64,000 nt of DNA from Escallonia rubra (taxonomy: Eukaryota; Streptophyta; Magnoliopsida; Escalloniales; Escalloniaceae). The DNA is taken from contig JAVXUO010003091.1 of assembly GCA_033065855.1 (NCBI GenBank), positions 164,003 through 228,002 on the forward strand. The letters are read 5' to 3'. Every line of letters begins with the position of its first letter. The first letter of the stretch is position 1. A model generated the notes under the pieces. It was not told the origin of the DNA and did not search any database. It saw only the letters and a program-made list of their open reading frames with translations. The position numbers and the translations under genes were made by a program. Positions 31,062 to 44,498 of the stretch are shown here, piece by piece.

Positions 31062-34000
31062 ATGTACAGGTAATGCGTTCTTTTCTAAATTCCTTTACTG
31101 GATTGAATTGTGTCTGTGCTTGCTTTCTAATACAAATTTAATGAGTTAGGGATTCGGAGCTTGCGAAAACCCACTTTTGCTTAGGTTCGCAATTGACACG
31201 CGCAGGTAGGCGCATCTGTCGCTGACTCGAGCGCTGTGCTCGAGGCTCTAGCCACTTTTGGGGGTCTGGGGAGGGTCAAGGGTCAAATGTAGGCAGCCAT
31301 ACCGCTGAGGTTGATCATTTATGCCCATGCTTGTCAGTGACTCCAAGTAGCGATACAGCAACTTTTCCATTCTGCCCACCTGCTGTTTGGCGTAAAAATT
31401 TAGATTTAGGGCGAATTGAGGGAGTGCCGGGATTCTTGAACAATTGAATTGATGGTGTAGATGGCCTAGGGGATTGAGGATTAAGGAAGTATGGATGTTC
31501 TTCCTTGTAGGGTTAAATTCCCTTGAACAAGGTCTTTACCTCGTGTACTATGAACGAAATTAACTTACTCCTACTCCTAAGTTACTTACTCTACTACTAA
31601 TCAAATGCAAAAGAAGTGAATGCATTACCTTCACGGTGTCAAACCCTCAATCATCTTGAAGAAACACTTTGAGGAAAAGAGTTGCTTCCATTGCAATTAA
31701 ATTACATCTTAAAGCCGTGAGGCTTTGATTGCTAAGTTACAATGGGTTCAGACATCATGCCATGAAGATGGCTTAATTTAGGGAAAAAGGGAAAAGAAAA
31801 GCCAAGGCTGTGAACGGTGCTGTTGGAGAGAGTTTCAAATCTTGTACAAAGGTCCATTTTATACATGAGAAAGGAATTAACTGGAAACCCAAATGCCTCC
31901 ACATGGTGGACAACTTGATTGTGCTGGTGAGACACTGCATTGTGGTGAACTTCCATTTCCCTGACTTTTGCCAAGCTTCTCATGGTCTACCATATATTAG
32001 AAACCAACAACATGGTGGGCTCCAAATGCAAATTGCTTCTTCATGCAAAAAATAAAAACCATCAATTCCAGATGTTGAAATTTGGACAGATTTGACCGGT
32101 TGAGAAAAATATTTTGTTGGTGTAAACACCACTGTAATATTAGGGGTAGGAAAATGACCAATAGAGCTCCCATATGTACAGATTGAGTGATACAGTTGAA
32201 CTTGTGGGCACGCACACTGAGCTATATCTAGTTGTGTGTGTGCGCGCGTGGGTGGGGCGAGAGAGAGAGAGAGAGATCCACTTATTTCAGCAGGTGAATT
32301 GAACTTGTGCAACTTTTAGTTTGTACCTGTGCATGTTTTCCTGTAGCAGGTGGACTATTTTTCCTCCCCTAATTCATTAATAAAAAATTAAGGAGCAAGA
32401 GCTCATTTACACAATAGCTATATCAGGAACTAGTGCAGCAGGTGAATTGAATTTATGCAACTTTCAGTTTGTACCTGTACATTCTTCCTGTAGCAGGTGG
32501 AACTATTATTCCTCCCCTAATTCATTAATAAAAAATTAAGGAGCAAGAGCTCATTTACACAGTAGTTAGATCAGGAACTGGTGCAGCTTTATAGCAAGTG
32601 AAAAAACAAAGGAAAAATGGATCTAACTACAAGAAAGGAACAGCTATTTGAGAATAAACAACGGTAGATCCCATTCTGCACAAAGCTCCCAATTTGCCTG
32701 AGTTCTAGGCATCTGCGACTGAATGACCTTGTGATTGTCTGATCTAAGACTCAGAGCCCGTGTACTAAGCCAGCGCGGCATATGATCTCCTTTTTGTTAA
32801 TTCATTCTCTTCTTCTTATACTAGAATGATCAAACATCACTAGCTTTTGTTGCTTCAGTCTATGTGTCTAACGTATCTTATAGGTTGACGGCAGGAAGAG
32901 TTGCTTCGCGTATATATGGGCTAAAATATGCAGGGAGAACTTTCTGTGGTTTGGCACCTACAGAGTTATCTGGTTCAAGCACTAGCCAAAAGATCAATGT
33001 AAGGTCTTGAACCTTAACCATTGTAATTCCTTAGGTTAATGCATTTGCTACTTCTCTTTTTGCTCTGCCGCATATAATGTTTTTGTTCCTGCTACGATGG
33101 GACTAATTTGAGTATTATTTTGTTGGTAAGAAAGAACTAATGTGTCACTTGGGACGTGCCTGTGGTGCATTGCAAAATGATAGGGTAGCCTTATTTCATG
33201 AATTACGCTGCAATGAAAGAAGAAATGGATAATACTTGCACCCCGACATTGCATAAACAAGTCAGGCTCACACTTTGCCAGCAAGTAACATGTGGCCATG
33301 CAGGACCAAGAGAGAATTTGAGACCAGAGAAAGGATAGAAAAAAATGAGGAGCAGAAGAAGGGCAGCTTCGGAGAGGGTGGCCCGTTTTGCACTGTCTTT
33401 TTGCCGCTGTAATAATGCTTGATCAAAAACTGAGCTGCTGGTCAACTTGGATCTCGTTGCTCAGAAGAATGGGACTTGATATTGGTGAAGACGATCCATA
33501 ATTGGAACTGAGACAGCTAGTTCTGTGTGCCCCCTAGTTCCTGTTGTAGACTTTTATATATGTCTATTATCCTGGGGTTTTCTTAAATTCGAATTGAATC
33601 TCTTTTAACTCATCATTTTTTCACCCTTGGAAATGATGGTTAAGATTAACCTTGGGGTGCTTTGCAGCTCATTCCTTGATTTAGAAGACGTGTTTTTGTT
33701 CTATGGTTAGGATGACCTAACACTTTAAATTCTGAACCATTTTATTCTTCGTAATGCAAAGATGTTGTCCACATCTAGCATTACATAGCAGTTTTTCTGC
33801 ATCTATGCTGTTATTTGCACTCCTACGCTGCTTCTGTATCTGTACCTTAGTTGCACAAAGCGGGGGCGGGGGTGGGGCGGGAGCGGGAGCGGGAGCGGGA
33901 GCGGGGGCGGGGGAGCGTAAGCACCAAGAAGAATCTGAGGTTGGGAGCGGCTTGAGTAAATAAATGCGTAAAGAGTATTATCATTTGTTTAGTATAGTTT

Positions 34001-37000
34001 ACATGGCCAGTAACAATAGACAACGAGGCTTTAAGGACTTGAAGGAAGAGAGAAATAAGGAATTGAGTTGAAAAGGGCTTGATTTTATGGTACTCTCTCA
34101 CTTGTTCCATGCATCTCTATCCAACTAACTGGATCGAGTTCCCATATTAGCTTGGGACGAGATCCCATGGAGCTCCTAGCTTGGGATCGCAAAAGCGAGT
34201 TTCCGAGAGAGAAACGTCACCATATTAGGAGTTTCCTGCAACTAAGATCTGTACTGTACTCAGTAACAATTCAACTCAATAGTGATGCCCTGTTCAAGAA
34301 GTTACTCTAACTAACCCGTATACCTCAATATTCTAGGAGCTTGAGGATGATCCTAACAGGACAACCAATATTCGGCAATACGACATTGCTATTGTTGGAG
34401 GCGGCATGGTTGGGATGGCTCTAGCTTGTTCCATAGGTATTATCTTTGCATATTGTGGAGTCTGTTTTTGGGTAACTTCATGATTGATTAAATGTAATTG
34501 CTCGTTTTTTAGCCCAATCTTCTATTACAGAATAGTTGTTGAGGGTACAATATATTGCATTACACTCAATAGTGAATATGGATCCATAAATTGTTTGCAT
34601 ACCATCGTCATCAGTATTCATTTGTTTTTTTCTGTTATTTCTTGTGGCAATTTGTTTAGTGCCCTACAGTTTTAGGCATCCCTCGGCTTCTCCATCCAAG
34701 GGGTCTGAATAAGAATTTTAGACAGTTGAGTTTCTGTTTTTCTTTCTCTTTATGTCTGGGTGTGGGTGGCGTTTTTTTCTTTTTTCGGGAGGGGAGGAGG
34801 ATTAAATTGAACATTCTGAACTGAGAAACAAGACGATGTTGAAGAAGAGTCTCTCTTTTTTATGCAATCACATAATTGCCTTTAAAATTATCTCATTTTA
34901 TAAAGCACTAGAAAAATTCAATGAATGTTGTATCATGGTACTGAAATCCATAGTCTTGAGAAATTTTATCCTTGATATCTTGAAGCCAAGGTGCTATATA
35001 ACGTTCCCGTGGGAGCTTGATGAACCATTTTGTGGCACATGGCATTGGTCCTTATGCAGGAGGGCATATAAATCATCTACATTAACTTGCAGGGAGTTGT
35101 AAATAAAAAGAGGCAGTTTGTGTCCTGACCCAATCAACTAACTTACGGGAGGTCAAGTGAGGTCAAAATCCCATCACACCCTAACCCACCACCACATGCG
35201 GAACCAGCCATTTGGCTATTGCTAGTTTGGTTTCAGTTTGGCAGGCCTAGGCTTAACTTTGCATTCTTGATGTTCAAGTTGTTATTCCTTTTTACTTTCA
35301 TGTGTATTTGTTTCCCTCGTCTATTTGGAATCGTTTTATGCCGGCAATCAGCCTTTAGGCTTTTATGATTGAAAATGTCGCATATATTTGTTTTAATTTG
35401 CCCATGAATTTACCATAAAGGAGTAGAATGAGATCACTTTAAACATTTTTAACTTGCCACACTAGGGTGTCCGAACTCATTTCACTAATTACTATGTTCT
35501 TGCAGCAAGTATGCCGCTGACGAAACACCTAACTGTTGCTATCATTGATAGCAATCCTGCTTTGGCAAGTGGACCCTGCATAAATAAAGATGATCCCCCA
35601 GATCCAAGGGTCAGCACGGTCACACCTGCAACTATTTCTCTTTTCAAAGGTACTAGCTGAATATCTTTGTAACTTACCGTTTGTGCATAACTAGCTCAGT
35701 GGACCTATGTGTACTATGTATTTTGCATTGTTTGAGGAAATTTTTTTGATACCCAAGCTACGATGGAACAGACAATTTAAAGCCTTATCTTGTATATTTG
35801 GCCTCTTTTCCTTTTTCCTGGTGACCACTAAGATTATATGTTTTTCTGCACCGAAAGGTTAAGACTTGTGTACAGGGGAAATGCAAAATAATAACTCAAT
35901 GAAGGTACTAAGAATGCACATGGGAACCCAGAGATACTGGCCTTTTTTAAATAGAATCTATAGGTGTGTTGGACACCCTCTAGGGTTTAGGATGCCCATG
36001 CTAATAGAGCAGAAACTGTTTCTATTTAACCATGAAATAGCTGAAAGTACGTTATCAGGGATACCAAAGGCTCTGCAAATTACTGAAGAAAAAAAATTAC
36101 TAGAGGACAGACCAAAATTGTTAGTGTTTCTTGGTGCCTGTTATCAGATCAAATTCTGGAATCATCCATGACTTTTGGGAACGACAGATCATGTGATGGG
36201 AAGATAAGGATTTTATCATTGTCAAACTTAGCACTCAATTGCAGCAATTGGCGTAATTTGATTGGCTCCTTCTGAAATAAGAAGACTAAATTGGGAGCTG
36301 GAGCTTATATAACAATAAGCCCAGCTAGACATCGAGAAGTCATGGAGGGATAAGATCACCCAGAGTTGTTTGTCGTGTGCTTCATCAGATAGTATCCAAT
36401 AACAGGAATGGGAGAAGAGGAGCCCAAGATTTTCTGTTAATTTATTGTTCCATGAAAATCCACTTGGTTTGAGTGCTTTTGCATTTTCAGAGGCAGGGGT
36501 AGCTGGCCCTTTTGGCTTGGTTGGTGATTTGTTTGGTGGGCATGAACACAGAGACTTGTAAAGGGGTAAGGCTGAGTCTTGGAGGTGGAGCAAATGTTGT
36601 TGAAAGCAGTCTGTGATTGGTTTTTAAGGTGCAATGGGTGGTTGATGTAAGGCATCTCTTTCTCTGTCATTATCACCACGAATATACTCTGTGCATCGCC
36701 GCATGGGCAGTTTCTAATATATAACCTGTATATTGGATTGACTACCTACTAGGCGAGTAACAGTAAGGTGTGAATTCAAGAGCTTTGCAATGAGGAAGAG
36801 GGTGAAGATGGGTGGGAGTTTGGAGAGGGTTGGAGGAGACAAAAACTTTGCATGGTAGTCGGCAACTCATGTCCAGCATTCTTCTCATAAACAGGACATC
36901 ATTTTCTAGCTATGATGTTTGAGTTATCTTAGTGGTTTGATTGTAATACTTATATCAAGATGCAATTAAACTATTGTTTTGGGCTATATAGAGTTTCCAT

Positions 37001-40000
37001 GCAATGTTAAGCTTAGTATTCAACACTCAGTCAAGTTTGACGTGTCGTAGATCATCAATGTCTTTTAGTTTGGAGAAAGTCAAAGGGATTGTGCTGGCCA
37101 GATTTAGAATGCCACCAGCATGGTAAGTTGAATTGGTTCCGATGTGTTTCGATAAAGGGCTACTTTTTTGGCCCTCTTTATTACAGCTTGAAGTTGGTGA
37201 TATCTAGGTTGGGATTTCTGCGTTTTTCGTGTGAAATTAATATAATCTTGATCCATCTTTTTCCTTGACAAATTTTGATGTTGTGATATTCAAGTGGTCA
37301 ACTGGACAATTTGGGTTTGCGACGTATTTAAATGGTGCACTTAGGGGCTGATTTAATCTTAAACTAGAGAATGTAGTGTTTTTTACTTGAAACCTTACGC
37401 TTGAAAGTAACTACCTGAATCTATTGGTAAAAACGGAAGACCATGCTTGTATCTCATGCTTAACAGTAACTAGAAGAAGACAATCTTGGATGAAATTGCC
37501 ACAGGGCCAAGGTGGCTTTGAAGAAATTGGGAGTATAACGGATATCCAACCACATTGCTTACAGACAAAATGCTTAACCTCATTGAAGCCGCTAGTTTTT
37601 GGTCCCACTGCCTTCATTGAAGCCGCTAGTTTTTGTTGCCCCTGCCTTTCTTCTGTAAACCATTTTTTGGAACATTTTGGCTGTTTCAATACTTGATTTA
37701 GTTTGAGGAACTTTCTGAATGTCCTCTGTTTTTCACCAAAATACTACAAAGATATTATGTTTTATGTTTGTGTATGAAATACCTGACTTTTTACTTGAAA
37801 TGTTGAAAATGTCTAGGAGTGCATACTTTGTGAAGAGCGTAGTAAGAAATGGTAATAATGCCCAGCACCACCATGTTTATCCGTGGTAGTGCCTAGGACC
37901 ACAAAATTTAGTTTAGCCATCCTTCAACCCAAAGTTTACTTACTAATTCAGCTGACACTACATGGCCTATTTCTGGTTAAAAAAACTCGACTGAATAAGG
38001 TTGTGGCATTTCTAATAAAGGGTACTGTTGATAATTCACGTTGTAATAATTTCCCTTTTATTTTTCCTTCTTTATCTTAAAACCGTTTTCCTTAATACCG
38101 TTTTTTATTCTTCAAATGCGATAACAAGCAATTTGCAAAACCATGGATGTAGATCGCTTAATATCACAAATCACAGATTGTGGATCTAAATTGGAAGAGA
38201 AGAGGTCGGAAGGTTACGTGGGGAAGATGGTGGATTTGGGCTCACTTTTGGGCTTCGATTTGAAGGGTGGTGGCAACCGTTACGGTGGTTGGTATGCTTA
38301 TTAGTGGCAGCGGTGGTTGGTGTGGGTTGATCGGTATAGTAGTGGATGATGGCAATTGTGGGTCTGATGATCGGTTTGGTTGTGGCTGTGTTAGGTGCAG
38401 TACTGGTTTGGTGGTGGTGCTGTGTGGTGGGTGTGTGGGGGGGTGGGGGTGTGGGGGGGGGGAGGGAGGTGCTGTCACGTGGATTTGCCGTGAAAGTGGT
38501 AGAAGTGGAGTGATAAAGCTCTGTTGATGAAGATGGATTTAGAAAAAGTAGAGTTTATTGGCTTTGCCAACAATACCCTTTAGATAAGTGTCACGTCATT
38601 ACTTCGATAATAATTTTAGCTGGAATATGGTCGTGTGGTGTCAGCTGCACCAATAAGTAAACTTTGTGGTGCAAGATAGTTAAAAAAATTGTGGTGTCAG
38701 GCGCTACCACAAGTAAACTTTGTTGTGCTAGACTAATTTACCCAAGTTTCTTTTTCATCAATAATGAAAGGTTTAGTTTGTAGGTATCGGCGCTTGGGAA
38801 TACATTGAACAGCACCGACATGCTTATTTTGACAAGATGCAGGTAATGACTGTTGTTAACTCGTTCATACTGGTCCATTATATTTGCATAACTAGCGTGC
38901 ATCTTAGTAATGCATCCTTACCCACTAAATATAAGCATGTTGATAACCTCTTTCTAGAGCAAGAGAGGGAAGGAAGGAGCGATTTCTTCCTTTTTTAAGA
39001 GTCTAGCCACAAGAGTGCTTTAGTGGATATTAACTTGGCAAAGTTTTGGCCACTTCAGCGCTCAATTTGGCTCATTGTACTAAAGTTTCTACTCTAATCT
39101 TGTTGCCTAGTATTTTGTCTGTTTTCCGTTAACTCCAACTTTATTGACACTTTTTAGTCTTGCAAATTGGCCTAACTGTTCCGGACTTGGCAAACCCCAA
39201 TGCTTTCTCCGTCCTAATTTCTCCGGCCATTCTCCATCAGGCCCACCAACATATCCACCTTGATTGTTAGGTAACTGCAACAATTTATATTACTGCCACC
39301 TCCCCCACAAATATTCCTCCCCTTTCTCCATACCCATGGGTCATCAACACAAAACTCATTAATACAACTCTCACTAGTTACGGGTACATGGCTGCCAAGA
39401 AATTTGATTTCTGTCCATCTCTCTCTCTCATTATTGATTTTGTGACTGACGGAGGTGGATAAGTATATGCCACATGAAGAGAGAGGGATTGATACAATGA
39501 CCACATGCTAATCTGTTGGGGGTGATTCAGTTTAATTTATTGGTGGTTGTGGTGGCTGGAGGGGATCGGTTCAGTTGACAACCATCGAAGCCACTGTAGA
39601 CTTTCACACCATCATTTGACTTACTCTACCAATTCAACGACCCTGGCAATGAAGAAGATCCTGTCAAAGGTCTTAGATTGGACAAAGATGAGGGCCCCAA
39701 CGTCTCCAGTGATGATGCTTACCGTGGTTCCTTTCTATTGAAAATTCATACTCTTTATAGACCTTGTTTTGGTTTTCACTATGGTCCTGGATCATCTTGG
39801 AGTAGACTTGTTAGTCTTTCAAAAATGGGTCTGTTTGATACTTTATGATGGGTGGAGATTTGGTTGCATGGACTGTAGCGACCCAAAACCACAGGCAATG
39901 TCTTGATCAGAAAGGCTAGCCATGAAGATGCTGATGAGTTCATTGGCAGGTATTATAAGGTCACTTCTCCTCATAGTACGCAAAAAGAGGATGCCCCTAG

Positions 40001-43000
40001 TACACGACAAATGTAGGAACTCACAACAAGCAGGAGCCCCCAGTATCAATAACCGAGGGCCTCCCAGCTGTAGGAGCCAGCTGTGTACTAAGGGAGGCCC
40101 TTAGGTGTGTAATCTAAGGATAAGTGACGTCTCTTCCCACATTTGAAGTGGTAGAGCACGTATTAGCCTTACAACAGTGCCAGTGAACTCATTAGCACCT
40201 TCATGGCAAAGCCTTTTGAGAGAAGCATTGCCTAGTGGGAGGTTGTTTCACTGGACGGTGTTTGGCCCTATAAGACCCTGCCAATGAACTCATTAGCACA
40301 TTCACGGTTATCACTTTGGAGGGAAGCATTTCCATCGACATTGATGTTGATGTTGGTGGAGAGGTGGTCATAGTGGAGGTCATGGTTTTAAATCGCGGAA
40401 TCGGGATACGTAACGGTCGCGGTCGCGGTGTAACGGTATCGAGTGTATCGAACGTTACGTAACGGGAATCGATTATCGCGACTGTCAATTTTTTTCAAGC
40501 ATTGGTAAATGCTCAAAACCCAATGAGATGAAGATTGTAACCCTAAAATGTCTCATTTTAATTCTTTTAATAGTTTAAAAGACTAAGAAGTATGTAAACA
40601 AAATAAGTTCTGAGTAATTATCAAGTATTAATAAATAAAATAAGTTGTTAAAATCTAAAATCTTACTCATTTTAAATTAAAACCATGCATTTAAGTTTAA
40701 AAAAGCAGATGAGTAAAAAGTATTTAAAATATTAGAATCCAAAACACAAAGAAAGTCCAAAAATCATTAAAGTCTCCTTGACTCCTCATAAAATAAGTTG
40801 ATCTCATCTCTGCAGGCCCATCTCTTACGCCCATCGCCACATTCCCCAGTCCCCACTCCCACAGACTCAACCGCTACAGTACAGCGCACGGCCAACACCC
40901 CGACCTTCTTCCTCCGTTCTCCTCTTTTACAGAGCTGGACAGCGCACAGTCTCGCCAACCTTCTTCCTTCGTCTTTTTCTCTTTCTTCGTTTGTGTTTCT
41001 TCTTTTGTGATTGTGTTGTTGTTTGGAGTGCAGAGGTGTATAGAGAGAGAGAAAAGGTGAGAAATTGGACTTCAACTCTTCAAGGAGTCAGATCTGTTGG
41101 AAGGAGACAAGGAAATCTCTAATCTATGTTCTTACTGTAACGGGACCGATAAATCGGCGTGTAACCGTAACGGCAAGGTGAAAATCCGTTACATATCGGC
41201 CGTTACGGTATGTAACGGCCGTTTTTTAAAACCTTGGTGGAGGTAGCTCAGGTGGTCACGGTGGTGGCCTCTGGAATTGGTCATACCTCAGGTCACTAAG
41301 GCTCGCATGGCACGAAAGTTGTGGTAGGTAATTGGAAATCTCATGTAGAGAGCCAGTGTGTGATGTGGGTTAGAAAAGGTCAATGTTTATCACCATCCAT
41401 ATATGTTGTCAACATTGCCAGTGTTTTTTTACGTGAGGTTAGTATTGCAAAAGTTTATATTGGAATGATCTCGGATGTATATGCCTTAACTCCAGTGGTA
41501 TCAACTCTTTCCCTTATGCACTATCTACTATAGACTTGTTTTATTTTTGTATGAGCTGAAAATTTGAATAGATGAAAAATTCTTACAGTTGCATTTGTAC
41601 CTTTCTGTCCCATATAGGTTTGGGATTATACTGGCCTCGGATACACAAAGTACAATGCGAAAGATGTACACAGACAAGTACTAGGGTAAGATTACAGCCA
41701 GCTGCGCAGAAAATATTAGTCCATAATATTGTGCTTGTTAGCGGCAGAATTGATTTCATTGTTTAGACTTCTGATCCAGGTGTGTTGTGGAAAACAAGGT
41801 GCTTCATGGATCTCTGTTGTCATGCCTGCAGGTACCTAAGTACTCCCTCTGTCCCAAAATTATAGTCTCTTTTTTGAAATACCTACTTTTTATGGATAAC
41901 GAGTTGATGCTACTTAAAAGTAACAGTTAATGCTAGTATTCGGTTTTTGCCCCTATAGTTAATTCGTTTATTGCACTTTTATCCTTACATAGAAGACTAA
42001 AGGTGATGTTTGTTAGAAGTAAGAAAGGTTAATTTTGGGAAAAGTACGATTAATGTGCAGTAAATAGATGGTTATGATGATTTTTTTGGGACGGAAGAAA
42101 ATTTGCATTCCAGACGTTTATTTTGGGACAGAGGGAGTAATTTAGTAGTTAAATGATGGCAAGCTAGTTATGCCTCTTTTTTCTTGGCTGGTACTTTCAT
42201 ATGAATTCTCTTGCACTCCTATGTTCATTGTTCATGTCTCTTTTTTCATACTTTGGCATCCTTATCTTTTGGTTTCTCTTCTTCTCTCATCCCATGCTCT
42301 GTTTCTAGCTGCTTTTATATTCTTGAATAATTTACTTCTTCATGTTACAGATATCACCGTGTCCATTGTGTTACTCTTTTTAGTTCTTGAGGACCCAAAT
42401 GAAAATTACAAGTTTAGTTGAAGAAAGATAAATAGTTGCAATCTCTGAATTGTTTTTTATCACTTTCAGGCTGTTAGTCATGGTGCATGGTCATCATTAG
42501 GGGATCTCTGTGATCTCTTTCTTTGACTTATCAGCCTTGCCTTAACATAGTTGCCTACTGCATGGATGGGTGGGAGTCAGTGTAATCATATATTGGATGG
42601 TGACTCATCGTTTGAATTTAGTTTACAACCTGGTTAAGATCAAATTTGACTGAGTGAGCAACTATACAAAGAAAATACCTTGGTTCGGAGTGTCTCCAGA
42701 GTCCATGTACAATGTGGTAATGTTAAAACCTGTCAAATGTTGCTCGACACCTAATGCAAAATTGGATGTTATCCTTGAGTGTCCTAAGTACAATTCTGGC
42801 GCTTTGAGTAGCCTCATGAAAAATTTGTGCAGAGCACTGTCCAAACAGCTATTTAATATCTTAAGTTGACAACCGGAGATCTCTTACTAACCAAAAATTT
42901 TGTGAACTAATACCGAGTTAATGACATCCCCAAGTGGATTTGATATCTTAACCTCGCTGAGAGTATGTAGCATGCCTTGATATTTCTACTGGTCACCCTT

Positions 43001-44498
43001 CGGTTCTGTTAAACGCTTAAATTTGCCATACCTGAGATTCCATTATTTCGTCTTGGTAATTTGACAAAAATAAGTTTCTTATATGCAGAACAAAGATATC
43101 CAGAAGACGATCTTCCCAACCAGATTAACCTCAATGTCTTTACATCCAAGCTCTTCATCAACGGCTTTGGACGATCAATTATCGAGGGCAACATTGCTCC
43201 ATCGTGGAAATCTAGCAAAGCTGGAAATGAGTGATGGCAGTAGCTTGTGTGCAAAGTTGGTGGTAAGTTGTGACTGGAATTGCTTTTCATAGAAGAATGG
43301 AGTCTATTTCTATCATCTATATATTGATCACCGTGAAGTTGGGGATGTTAATTACAGGTAGGAGCCGATGGGTCCAGGTCACGTATTAGGGAGTTGGCAG
43401 GAATAAAAACCACTGGATGGAAGTACTCCCAAAATGCAGTCATCTGTACAGTAGAGCATGAGGAGGAAAACCATTGTGCATGGCAACGATTTCTGCCTGC
43501 GGGTCCAATTGCACTTTTGCCAATTGGTGACAAATTCAGCAACATTGTTTGGACGATGGACCCAAAAGAGTCATCAAACTGTAAATCCATGGGTGAAAAT
43601 GATTTTGTGAAAGCAGTAAACCATGCTTTAGATTATGGATATGGCCCACATCCTGGATCACGGTTATTTGGTGGTGGAAACTTATTTACTTGGCTCGGAG
43701 CAGATGGGACTTCATCAATGAATGAGAGCTTTGAAGTTCCACCAAAAGTAGTTAGATTGGGTTCAGAAAGAATGGTGTTCCCATTGTCCTTAATGCATGC
43801 TAATTATTATGCCTCAAAACGTGTGGCTCTGATTGGTGATGCGGCACACACTGTACATCCCTTGGCTGGCCAAGGAGTTAATATGGGATTCGGAGATGCA
43901 TTTTCTCTTTCAAAAGTTATTGCTGAAGGTGTTGCAGTTGGATCTGACATTGGCGAGGTATCTCATCTTTATGTTTTCTTCCATTTTCCTGATTCTGTAG
44001 AGAGTTACATGTGACATGGGCTTGTGTTGTTTCCTTGTTGATGGGTCCTCTTTAGTCAATAGTGATGCTGATACTGAGGGATTAACCAAAATGGCTAACC
44101 AGAAGCCACAGGTGGTAAAAAGAAAGGAGTGTAATGGACTTCGTGTGTAACTGTCAAATACGTGTAACTTGCATATAACATTTTTAAGCCTTGTGAAGAC
44201 AATTTAACAATTTTAGTTGGAAATATTTGTAGATTCCACTAGCTCCCTTTAACTTGACGAGTGGCCTTGTTCACCTGCACAGGTATCTCTCTTGAAGAAA
44301 TATGAAGCAGATAGAAAAACGGCAAACATTGCAATGACGGCTATCCTGGATGGCTTTCAAAAGGCGTACTCGGTTGATTTTGGACCACTAAACGTGTTAC
44401 GAGCTGCTGCATTTCATGGGGCACAGTATATATCACCACTGAAAAGGAGCATCATCTCGTATGCTTCAGGCGAGCAGAGACTGCCACTTATCACTTGA
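31062..44498 (+). CDS. COQ6: COQ6, ubiquinone biosynthesis flavin monooxygenase, mitochondrial (10 exons)
   Basis: FAD-dependent hydroxylase that acts on the ring at C5 in coenzyme Q synthesis, on the mitochondrial inner membrane. Exons: 31062-31069, 32884-32998, 34337-34436, 35506-35649, 38784-38842, 41618-41685, 41780-41831, 43089-43262, 43358-43957, 44283-44498; phases fit throughout and give 511 aa, the usual family length. The N-terminus (MYRLTAGRVASRIYG) is Arg-rich without acids, as in a transit peptide. FAD motif GGGMVG is at 62-67; GADGSRSR is at about 242; GDAAHTVHPLAGQGVN is at 400-415. The first exon has only eight coding bases, joined as ATGTACAG|G. Introns are long and full of mobile elements, but no exon is damaged, so the gene looks functional. 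Similarity to plant COQ6 is from memory of the family. Confidence 0.93.
32288..32585. repeat. Tandem duplication of about 148 bp in COQ6 intron 2
   Basis: Two copies start CAGCAGGTGAATTGAA at 32288 and 32436 and run through 'attcattaataaaaaatta'. Differences are few. It lies in the intron between the eight-base first coding exon and exon 2 (the first intron of the coding region). Confidence 0.85.
33862..33914 (+). repeat. G-rich GGGAGC hexamer repeat in a COQ6 intron
   Basis: At least four tandem GGGAGC units flanked by GGGGGC and GGGGC. There are more than four G-triplets in about 50 bp on the sense strand, enough for a G-quadruplex in DNA or pre-mRNA. The intron lies between exons 2 and 3. 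Confidence 0.75.
37592..37657. repeat. 33-bp near-tandem duplication in a COQ6 intron
   Basis: The phrase 'cattgaagccgctagttttt' occurs at 37580 and 37614, each followed by 'g(g/t)tccc/tgcccc…ctgcctt'. Confidence 0.7.
37850..38756. mobile_element. MULE-like foldback element in COQ6 intron 4
   Basis: Inverted arms of about 100 bp: the left (37850-37970) has 'gtggtagtgcc', 'aaagtttactta' and 'cagctgacac', and the right (38640-38756) carries their reverse complements in mirrored order. The interior (38200-38520) is G-rich with a T/G-rich repeat. No convincing target duplication was found. The right arm ends about 27 bp before exon 5 of COQ6. Confidence 0.6.
39850..40372. repeat. Fragments related to the TRIM-like LTR
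   Basis: Phrases such as 'aactcattagcac', 'gccctataagaccctgcc' and 'ttttgag(g/a)gaagcattgcc' recur twice (40150-40345), and they match the LTR words at 59195-59270. These are decayed copies without clear borders. Confidence 0.35.
40381..41236. mobile_element. hAT-like element in COQ6 intron 5 with perfect 8-bp duplication
   Basis: GTGGAGGT flanks it at 40373-40380 and 41237-41244. The ends CATGGTTTTAAA and, in reverse, CAAGGTTTTAAA are followed by subterminal TAACGG and GTTACG repeats, which are near-palindromic. At 856 bp and with no transposase it is non-autonomous. Frames inside (40767-41075) are not conserved-looking. Confidence 0.85.
41843..42137. mobile_element. Stowaway-type MITE in COQ6 intron 7
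   Basis: Inverted ends CTCCCTCTGTCCCAAAAT at both sides, flanked by TA on each side, and 295 bp long. This fits the Tc1/Mariner-derived Stowaway family. It starts 11 bp after the donor site of exon 7 (exon end 41831). Confidence 0.88.

Noticed and set aside
36228..36593. 121-codon minus frame inside a COQ6 intron
   Set aside because: No recognisable domain, no splice logic and antisense to the COQ6 intron; probably chance.
43394..44014. The 206-codon open frame as a separate single-exon gene
   Set aside because: It is COQ6 exon 9 read through into the following intron; the donor at 43957/43958 and the next exon at 44283 fit the family.
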